Origin: Clostridia bacterium
GTDB taxonomy: Bacteria; Bacillota_A; Clostridia; Christensenellales; UBA1242
Assembly: GCA_017454425.1 (NCBI GenBank)
Contig: JAFTCZ010000040.1
Span: 1 to 7,381 of the forward strand
DNA length: 7,381 nucleotides
Direction: 5' to 3'
Of the stretch, positions 1-5,441 are shown in pieces. How positions within the stretch are numbered: the first letter of the stretch is position 1; the number at the start of each line of letters is the position of its first letter. The notes beneath the pieces are model-generated. The model was not told the DNA's origin and made no database searches. It worked only from the letters and a program-made list of their open reading frames with translations. Both the position numbers and the translations under genes were made by a program.

Positions 1-109
1 AAGGCGTGCAAATCATAAAGGCGCATATCTTTTAATTTTTGCAATACCTTGCCCCAAATTGTGCGAGGGCTTTCTTGATTTTTTGCGTTGTTGTTCAAAA
101 ACGCATTAA

Positions 110-113
<4 letters not shown>
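1..113 (-). CDS. dnaX: -1-frame continuation of dnaX: probable tau C-terminal segment (runs off window)
   Basis: After the A9 run the -1 frame reads on without a stop for 37 codons to the window edge, starting LINAFLNNN and containing SPRTIWGKVLQKLKDMRLYDL. The W-x-x-V-L-x-x-L-x(5)-L pattern resembles the start of the C-terminal domain seen after the clamp-loader core in DnaX/tau proteins, which contacts DnaB and the polymerase alpha subunit in E. coli. The other alternative frame stops within three codons. The segment has no start codon with a ribosome binding site of its own, so it is most likely made only as a fusion to the upstream ORF. Fused, the two give a normal DnaX architecture. The segment may be reached by programmed slippage, or the true genome may have a different A-count at 114-122. 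The 3' end lies outside the window, so total tau length is unknown. Confidence 0.65.

Positions 114-122
<9 letters not shown>
77..122 (-). promoter_or_regulatory. Candidate -1 slippage site (A9 run) with downstream stem-loop in dnaX
   Basis: In the dnaX frame the codons are GTA AAA AAA AAC TGA. The nine A residues (114-122) contain the slippery heptamers A AAA AAA and A AAA AAC. Eight nt after the run comes a predicted 6-bp stem, TGCGTT (100-105) with AACGCA (84-89) and a 10-nt loop. It is extended across a small internal loop by GATT (108-111) pairing with AATC (77-80). A GAGG (124-127) lies just upstream of the run. Known dnaX genes use ribosomal -1 frameshifting (Escherichia coli, A AAA AAG with a stem-loop and upstream Shine-Dalgarno) or polymerase slippage on an A9 run (Thermus thermophilus). 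The function here is inferred, not shown. Confidence 0.6.
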
Positions 123-1210
<1,088 letters not shown>

Positions 1211-1222
1211 TTTGCCCTCCTT

Positions 1223-1825
1223 TTAATGTAAAAACTGCAATTTATCTCTTATCCTTCCAATAGCATTATCCACGCTTTTTGGATTTTTGTCAAGCGTTAG
1301 AGATATCTGTTTGTACGAAAAACCTTTAAGATAAAGCAACAAAACAGAATACTCATAATCTGATAAAACTGATTTTATCTTAATATTTAATTCGTTCATG
1401 GATTCTTTGGTAAGAAAATTTTCTTCTGGACTTGGGCTGTCACTAGGAATATAATAGGCGCCTTCTTCGTCTTCATCATCACCCATATTTATGCTGCCAT
1501 GTGGGTCGATGCTAAGATAATTGCTAAGTGGCGAGTTTTTTGCAGACATGCTGCTGCGCACAGCCTGCAACACTTGACGCTTGACACAAAGATAGGCAAA
1601 AGTTCCAAACGCCACATCACTGTTAATTTCGTATGTCAAGAAGGCCTTATACAGTCCTATCATACCCTCTTGCGCCAAATCATCATCATCACCATTTGTT
1701 AAAAAATAACCGCGTGTTATACGATTGACCATTGGCCTAAATTTGTTTAACAAGTTTTCTAATGCAATTTTGTCACCCGAACGCGCTTGCATAAGCAACA
1801 TGCGGTCTTCTTCTTTATCCTGCAT
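1223..1825 (-). CDS. sigH: RNA polymerase sigma factor, SigH (Spo0H) type
   Basis: This 200-residue sigma-70-family protein directs RNA polymerase to a specific promoter set. Region 1.2/2.1 resembles B. subtilis SigH (ALENLLNKFRPMVNRITRGYF, with a YFLxxxDxxDLxQEGMIGLYK stretch at 40-60). Region 2.3-2.4 is FGTFAYLCVKRQVLQAVR (73-90). An acidic linker (GDDEDEEG, about 115-122) follows. Region 4 runs from LSDYEYSVLLLYLKGFSYKQIS (154-175) to KSVDNAIGRIRDKL (183-196), the helix-turn-helix that reads the -35 box. Location after mrnC-rlmB matches the SigH locus of B. subtilis, where SigH controls transition-phase and early sporulation genes. In that genome yacP/rae1 lies between rlmB and sigH; here it is missing. 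The gene overlaps rlmB by 11 nt and dnaX follows 12 nt later. Target genes cannot be deduced from the window. Confidence 0.92.
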   Translation of the reverse strand: MQDKEEDRMLLMQARSGDKIALENLLNKFRPMVNRITRGYFLTNGDDDDLAQEGMIGLYKAFLTYEINSDVAFGTFAYLCVKRQVLQAVRSSMSAKNSPLSNYLSIDPHGSINMGDDEDEEGAYYIPSDSPSPEENFLTKESMNELNIKIKSVLSDYEYSVLLLYLKGFSYKQISLTLDKNPKSVDNAIGRIRDKLQFLH

Positions 1826-2546
1826 TTTTCCTCCTTTGTCGTACGGCCTCAAAAACAGCAACTCCGCAAGCAACACTTGCATTAAGTGAATTGACTTTCC
1901 CAAACATAGGCAGTGTTAAAATTCCGTCACAATTCTTTTTGACAAGCTGTGAAATGCCATCGCCTTCACTGCCAACAACAAGACACAAGTCGCCTTGCAA
2001 ATTTTGTTTATAAATATCATCACCACCAAGTTCTACTGCATACACCCACATACCATTTTGCTTTAATTTTTTGATTGTGTTGTTAAGATTTGATACCCTC
2101 GAGATTAAAATATGCCCTAGGGCCCCCGCACTTGTTTTTGCCACTGTTTCGTTTATTGGGCAAGCACGATATTTGGGAATAATCACCCCATGTACCCCTG
2201 CACATTCACAAACACGCAAAATACTGCCCAAATTGTGTGGATCTTCTACTCCGTCAAGCATGACAACAAAAGGTTGTTGCCCCTTTGATTGCGCAAGTGC
2301 CAAAATATCTTCGATTTCGCAGTATGCATAATCTTCAATTTCTGCAACATAGCCTTGATGATGTTCGGTTTTTGCCAAGTTATTTAGTGTTGCTTTGTCA
2401 ACAAAATTGACCTTTGTATGTGCTTTGTGAGCTAGTGCCAATATTTCACTTGGTTTTGTTTTTTGCCCTTCGTGTGCATAAATAACAAAAACAGCTTTGT
2501 TTGCTTTTAAGCTTTCAAGTATTGCATTTCTGCCATAAATTATCAT
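1815..2546 (-). CDS. rlmB: SpoU/TrmH-family rRNA 2'-O-ribose methyltransferase, RlmB type
   Basis: This 243-residue SPOUT enzyme transfers a methyl group from S-adenosylmethionine to a ribose 2'-OH, most likely G2251 of 23S rRNA. The N-terminal substrate-binding domain opens with MIIYGRNAILESL (1-13) and contains HHQGYVAEI (62-70). The catalytic SPOUT domain carries motif 1 at DGVEDPHNLGSILRVCECAG (98-117, with N105 and R111), motif 2 at VVGSEGDGIS (190-199) and motif 3 at LPMFGKVNSLNASVACGVA (212-230), which form the trefoil-knot cofactor site. The length is usual for RlmB/YacO. The start overlaps the mrnC stop codon (ATGA) and a degenerate AAGGGG site lies at 2554-2559. The 3' end overlaps sigH by 11 nt. 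Exact target base is inferred from family and synteny; a tRNA methyltransferase of the same family is less likely. Confidence 0.9.
   Translation of the reverse strand: MIIYGRNAILESLKANKAVFVIYAHEGQKTKPSEILALAHKAHTKVNFVDKATLNNLAKTEHHQGYVAEIEDYAYCEIEDILALAQSKGQQPFVVMLDGVEDPHNLGSILRVCECAGVHGVIIPKYRACPINETVAKTSAGALGHILISRVSNLNNTIKKLKQNGMWVYAVELGGDDIYKQNLQGDLCLVVGSEGDGISQLVKKNCDGILTLPMFGKVNSLNASVACGVAVFEAVRQRRKNAG
1830..1837 (-). promoter_or_regulatory. Ribosome binding site that fixes the sigH start
   Basis: The minus strand reads AAAGGAGG (1830-1837) followed by four A residues and the ATG at 1823-1825. This near-perfect Shine-Dalgarno lies within the last codons of rlmB. It selects the 200-codon sigH start over the in-frame upstream start at 1903, which would bury this site in coding sequence and overlap rlmB by 89 nt. 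Confidence 0.85.
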
Positions 2547-2935
2547 ATGTCTACCCCTTCAAAAACTTTTGTCAATACAACATCTAGTCTTGTTTTATCC
2601 AAAATGTACAAATATCCAACAAGCGCCTCAAAACTTGTTGCTCGCTTATAATCGGCCAAACCAAAATTTTTTGATTTTGTTGTGGTTGGGCTGTTGCGTG
2701 CTCGGCGAATAATATCTAACTCGGCAGGATTAAGCATTGGCATAATTTTTTCTAAAAACTCACTTTGCGCCTTTGCATTTACAAATTTTGTAACTATTGG
2801 GTTTAGCCTATATGGCTTTGCATTGTGATGCTGCAAAACTAGGCTTCGGCAAAACAAAGTAAAATATGCATCTCCTATATAGGCTAATGCATCTGTTGAC
2901 AATAAATTAATATCATCTTGTAAATTTGTACTCAT
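2543..2935 (-). CDS. mrnC: Mini-ribonuclease III
   Basis: This 130-residue protein is a stand-alone RNase III catalytic domain without the double-stranded-RNA-binding domain. In B. subtilis the enzyme matures the 3' and 5' ends of 23S rRNA. Conserved stretches are DALAYIGDAY (15-24, catalytic D22), the LNPIVTKFVNAKAQ segment (44-57), IIRRARN (75-81), and YKRATSFEALVGYLY (96-110) with the second acidic residue E103. Length fits the family (about 130-145). The ATG at 2935 was preferred over an in-frame TTG at 2953: the TTG would place the perfect TATAAT box inside the coding sequence, and the ATG sits 6 nt past that box. The gene ends in a 4-nt ATGA overlap with rlmB, so the two are translationally coupled. 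Neighbouring rRNA methyltransferase and sigH genes repeat the known B. subtilis gene order. Confidence 0.92.
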   Translation of the reverse strand: MSTNLQDDINLLSTDALAYIGDAYFTLFCRSLVLQHHNAKPYRLNPIVTKFVNAKAQSEFLEKIMPMLNPAELDIIRRARNSPTTTKSKNFGLADYKRATSFEALVGYLYILDKTRLDVVLTKVFEGVDI

Positions 2936-2971
2936 GCGGTTATTATAGCACAAATTATGTTAATAAATCAA
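2935..2971 (-). promoter_or_regulatory. Extended -10 promoter of the mrnC-rlmB-sigH-dnaX operon, predicted leaderless start
   Basis: A perfect -10 box TATAAT (2942-2947) is preceded by TGC, making an extended -10 (TGnTATAAT). A -35 TTGATT (2966-2971) lies 18 nt upstream. Six bases, AACCGC, separate the -10 from an ATG at 2933-2935, so the predicted transcription start falls on or next to the A of that start codon. No Shine-Dalgarno sequence is present. This is the strongest promoter-like sequence in the window and should drive the whole downstream operon. Confidence 0.75.
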
Positions 2972-3007
2972 CAATTTGAAAAAGATTTGTTTTGAAGTTC
3001 AAATTGT
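2971..3007. repeat. 10-bp inverted repeat between the amidase gene and mrnC
   Basis: The arms acaatttgaa (2971-2980) and ttcaaattgt (2998-3007) are perfectly complementary and enclose a 17-nt loop. The repeat starts 1 nt after the amidase stop codon (3009-3011) and its far arm touches the -35 box of the mrnC promoter (2966-2971). A second small dyad, tttgaa-g-ttcaaa, is centred at 2997. On the minus strand the stem is followed only by TGATTTATT, so it would be a poor intrinsic terminator. It could be a weak terminator, an mRNA 3'-end stabiliser or an operator; the sequence does not decide. Confidence 0.5.
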
Positions 3008-3008
3008 A

Positions 3009-3713
3009 TCAAAACTTAATTAAATCAAAATATTCTAGTATTCCGCAACTTATGTTGTAAGATATTTTTTGCAAATATTCGTCTGTGCACAATAATCTCT
3101 CTTCTTCCGGATTTGACAAAAACCCACATTCAATCAAAACCCCGGGCACATCTGTGCAATTTAAGATATAAAAATCGCCAAGCATGGCTGTTGTTCGTGC
3201 CTTATACAAATTTTGCACAAACAGGGCTTGCATTTTGTCGGCCAAATTATGGCTTACCAAGCTGTTGGGCTTGTAAAACACTTGTGCACCATGTGCAGTA
3301 GAATCATTAAAAGAATTGAGATGCACACTAACAACAAGGTCGGCCTCATTTTTTATTATTATTTCTTTGCGTTTTTGCAAATCTTGCAACTTAAAACCAT
3401 TAACAAAACTTTCGTACAAGCCGTCCATGTTTGTACGTGTTTGCACAACATTAATATCAAGTGCAGAAAGTAGTTTTTCAATTTTTTGTGTTATTTTGAG
3501 TGTTATTTCACTCTCAAACACCCCAGTTGTTTTGCCCGTGCATCCAGTGTCAATTCCGCCATGGCCAGCATCAAGAACAACCGTAAAATTGGGTTTTGGC
3601 ACAGCATAGGCCGTTTGATAAACTATCATTTTGTTGCTGCATAGTAACAAAGTCAAAACAAACACATAGCACAAAAATTTGGCAAGTTTGTTTTTTAGTG
3701 TTATAAAAGTCAT
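3009..3713 (-). CDS. cwlD: Secreted N-acetylmuramoyl-L-alanine amidase (Amidase_3, CwlD-like)
   Basis: This 234-residue zinc amidase cleaves the bond between N-acetylmuramic acid and L-alanine in peptidoglycan. An N-terminal signal sequence has basic residues, a hydrophobic core (about 11-26) and a plausible AYA cleavage site at 35-37. The Amidase_3 domain then fills the protein. The zinc ligands are H51 (DAGHGG), E67 (FESEITL) and H131 (SVHLNS), and the catalytic glutamate is E195 (IECGFLSNPEEE). The length and one-domain layout fit B. subtilis CwlD (about 237 residues), which with PdaA makes muramic-delta-lactam in spore cortex. A nearby SigH-like gene fits a spore-former, but a vegetative housekeeping amidase is possible, so the cwlD symbol is tentative. 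The gene lies between a terminator and the mrnC promoter. The ATG at 3713 has no obvious Shine-Dalgarno sequence; a TATAGT at 3719-3724 may be a -10 box but lacks a good -35. Confidence 0.88.
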   Translation of the reverse strand: MTFITLKNKLAKFLCYVFVLTLLLCSNKMIVYQTAYAVPKPNFTVVLDAGHGGIDTGCTGKTTGVFESEITLKITQKIEKLLSALDINVVQTRTNMDGLYESFVNGFKLQDLQKRKEIIIKNEADLVVSVHLNSFNDSTAHGAQVFYKPNSLVSHNLADKMQALFVQNLYKARTTAMLGDFYILNCTDVPGVLIECGFLSNPEEERLLCTDEYLQKISYNISCGILEYFDLIKF

Positions 3714-3750
3714 AACATACTATATTCTTGCATTTTACATTTTATCTCTG

Positions 3751-3782
3751 CAAAACAAAAAATAGTGCGTGTGCACTATTTT
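3751..3782 (-). terminator. Intrinsic terminator after the DUF4097-like gene
   Basis: A perfect 10-bp stem, aaaatagtgc (3759-3768) and gcactatttt (3773-3782), encloses a 4-nt loop. It begins 1 nt after the TAA stop codon at 3784-3786. Read on the minus strand, the hairpin is followed by a T-rich tract (TTTTGTTTTG, 3751-3760). This is a standard Rho-independent terminator in the direction of the gene. The A/T ends of the stem supply part of the U-tract. It implies that the amidase gene downstream has its own promoter or depends on read-through. Confidence 0.85.
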
Positions 3783-3783
3783 G

Positions 3784-5373
3784 TTAACTTTGGGTAGATT
3801 GCCTGTCAACAGATATTGTGCCCATGCGGGTTGCAATCTGCACATATTCGCCCGTTGATGCTGTTGCACCATTTAGGCTAATGCCAAGTTCTTTATCGCC
3901 ATTCCATTGGCAATGTTCGGTGTCGGCTGCACTTGTTTTTAATGTGCTTTCGTACCCAATAAGGTTGATTTTTGCTGACTTTTTGGTTTCCCAGCGAAGC
4001 CACATAGCAGTGTTTTTGTTAAATGGTGTCAAAATTTTAATTGCCCCTGATTGGTTAAGATAAGAGCTGCCGCCAACAATATTTGCATATTCGGCCCTAA
4101 TTGATGAATTTCCGCTTTCGCATTTATAAACAACATTTCCGTTTATTTTTGACAAATTGACCGCACCATCATTGGTAACAACGGTTATTGTCACAGGGGT
4201 TGTGTCATCTTTGTTGCCAACAACATTTATGCTACCTTTTGTTGTTGTTATGTTTACACTATTGTGCAAGTTTGCAATATTAACAGCAGCATTTTCGCAT
4301 GTTATTGTATGCACAATATCTTGTGCATTACTGCCCAACTCTTCAATTTGTACACTGCCTTTTTTGTGATTAATGTTAACTGATTTGTCAGCTTTTGCAA
4401 TTTTTAGCGCACCATCGTTTGCATTATAAACAAGGCTGCCCTTTAAGTGCTCAAAACTAAAATCGGCATAATCGTTATTAATAACGCAATCTTTTGCTAT
4501 TGTGTCAATCTTAACATTTCCGCCATTTATTTCGTCACCCAAAAAGTCACCATAAATTGTGCCAACTTTTAGAGTGCTGTTAAACATTCCATTTACAACC
4601 AAGTTTTGTGGATTATCCTCAGCACCTATGTTTTTGAGATTAATGTTTCCAAAACCTGTTTTTTGTGATAGTGTTGCAGAAACATTAAGGTCAGTAAGTG
4701 CAGTAATTTCTCCGCTGTTTTGTGTTACTTTTATTGGTGATGTCACATTAAGACAACCTAGTGTAACACTTCCGTTGTTTGTTTCAACCTCTAGTGATTG
4801 CAATTGAACAGAATTTGATGTAAGTTCTCCGTCTTCATATACAGGTTTTTGCCCAACCACAACTTCTCCGCTTGTTGTTTTGATAACAAGATTTTTTTCT
4901 TTTAACAAATCTTCGTTAACCATAAGTTTAAGCAGTGAACCATTGTTAAATAACAAGGCTTTTTGAGGTTGTGTTATTTTGATTTCCAAAATTTTTTCTC
5001 CGCCCTCGGTTAATTGGGTTGATATCATTTCCATTTTTTTATCTTCTTCCGAGCCAATGGCAAAGCCTTTTATGTTACGCTCGAGTGTTACATTTAGGTG
5101 GCTGGCACCATTTGTAATTTTTGTTGTATTAACAATGTCTACATCAACATTAACAACACCAGCATCAACTCTTATGGTATCACTTGTTGAATATGGCTCT
5201 TCCGAAACATGATATTGCTTGAGAATTGTTTTTGCGTCATAGTTTACATAGCTTAGACCAAATATGCTTACATTTGGAAACAAAACAAGGCAACCACATG
5301 CAACAATAAACATGGCTAGTGCCACCAAAACCACAACCAGTCCATATTTTAGAATGTTTACAAAAGCATTCAT
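3784..5373 (-). CDS. Membrane-anchored or lipoprotein surface protein with DUF4097-like beta-repeats
   Basis: This is a 529-residue protein of unproven function. A single hydrophobic segment (about 11-32) should anchor or export it, and I-V-A-C26 inside that segment fits a lipobox, so it may instead be a lipoprotein. The rest is polar and dominated by a recurring short beta motif, roughly T-x-x-G-x-V/I-x-hydrophobic. Examples are KTTSGEVVV (165-173), ETNNGSVTL (197-205), TQNSGEITA (217-225), NHKKGSVQI (335-343), TTTKGSINV (376-384), VTNDGAVNL (399-407), LNQSGAIKI (439-447) and TRMGTISV (515-522). About eleven such turns point to a beta-solenoid like the DUF4097 putative-adhesin family common in Bacillota; family membership is inferred from this pattern. 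There are no catalytic motifs. The ATG has an AGGAG site at 5380-5384. The gene has its own promoter and terminator, so it is an independent unit between alaS and the amidase gene. Ligand and partner are unknown. Confidence 0.8.
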   Translation of the reverse strand: MNAFVNILKYGLVVVLVALAMFIVACGCLVLFPNVSIFGLSYVNYDAKTILKQYHVSEEPYSTSDTIRVDAGVVNVDVDIVNTTKITNGASHLNVTLERNIKGFAIGSEEDKKMEMISTQLTEGGEKILEIKITQPQKALLFNNGSLLKLMVNEDLLKEKNLVIKTTSGEVVVGQKPVYEDGELTSNSVQLQSLEVETNNGSVTLGCLNVTSPIKVTQNSGEITALTDLNVSATLSQKTGFGNINLKNIGAEDNPQNLVVNGMFNSTLKVGTIYGDFLGDEINGGNVKIDTIAKDCVINNDYADFSFEHLKGSLVYNANDGALKIAKADKSVNINHKKGSVQIEELGSNAQDIVHTITCENAAVNIANLHNSVNITTTKGSINVVGNKDDTTPVTITVVTNDGAVNLSKINGNVVYKCESGNSSIRAEYANIVGGSSYLNQSGAIKILTPFNKNTAMWLRWETKKSAKINLIGYESTLKTSAADTEHCQWNGDKELGISLNGATASTGEYVQIATRMGTISVDRQSTQS

Positions 5374-5390
5374 AACATACTCCTATGTTT

Positions 5391-5426
5391 TTTCTTAATT
5401 TTACTAAAAAACTTATCAATAATCAA
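5391..5426 (-). promoter_or_regulatory. Sigma-A-type promoter for the DUF4097-like gene
   Basis: On the minus strand a -35 hexamer TTGATT (5421-5426) starts directly after the alaS stop codon. A 17-nt spacer separates it from a -10 hexamer TAAAAT (5398-5403). The predicted transcription start is near 5391, giving a leader of about 18 nt with a good AGGAG ribosome binding site (5380-5384) 6 nt before the ATG at 5373. The -35 is four of six and the -10 five of six matches to consensus, with ideal spacing. No intrinsic terminator is visible between alaS and this promoter, so some read-through from alaS is also likely. Confidence 0.6.
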
Positions 5427-5441
5427 CTAATTATCAATAAT
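5413..5441. repeat. Two 11-bp direct repeats across the alaS stop codon
   Basis: The 11-mer ttatcaataat occurs on the plus strand at 5413-5423 and again at 5431-5441, an 18-bp period. On the minus strand both copies fall in the alaS frame: one encodes the terminal Ile-Ile-Asp-Asn and the second, just past the TAG, would encode Ile-Ile-Asp-Lys. The left copy overlaps the -35 region of the downstream promoter. A small tandem duplication is the simplest reading, although the region is AT-rich and chance cannot be excluded. Confidence 0.6.

Noticed and set aside
1826..1903. Upstream in-frame extension of sigH by 26 codons
   Set aside because: It would overlap rlmB by 89 nt and bury the strong AAAGGAGG site at 1830-1837. 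The extra residues do not resemble the N-terminus of SigH and are the reverse-frame shadow of the rlmB C-terminus.
2936..2953. TTG start for mrnC, adding six residues
   Set aside because: The extra codons consist of the extended -10 promoter box and have no ribosome binding site; the ATG at 2935 fits the predicted transcription start and family N-terminus better.
3732..3744. Two TAAAAT hexamers upstream of the amidase gene as -10 boxes
   Set aside because: Neither has a recognisable -35 at 16-18 nt; the region is AT-rich, so such hexamers occur by chance.
5237..5419. 60-codon minus-strand frame over the start of the DUF4097-like gene
   Set aside because: It overlaps the promoter and signal region of the larger gene in a different frame. 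It is a shadow with no supporting signal.
5374..5426. Read-through of the alaS TAG giving 17 more codons up to a TGA overlapping the next start
   Set aside because: An open stretch this short is expected by chance, the added residues do not resemble a C-Ala domain, and the partial glnS gene also uses TAG as a normal stop.
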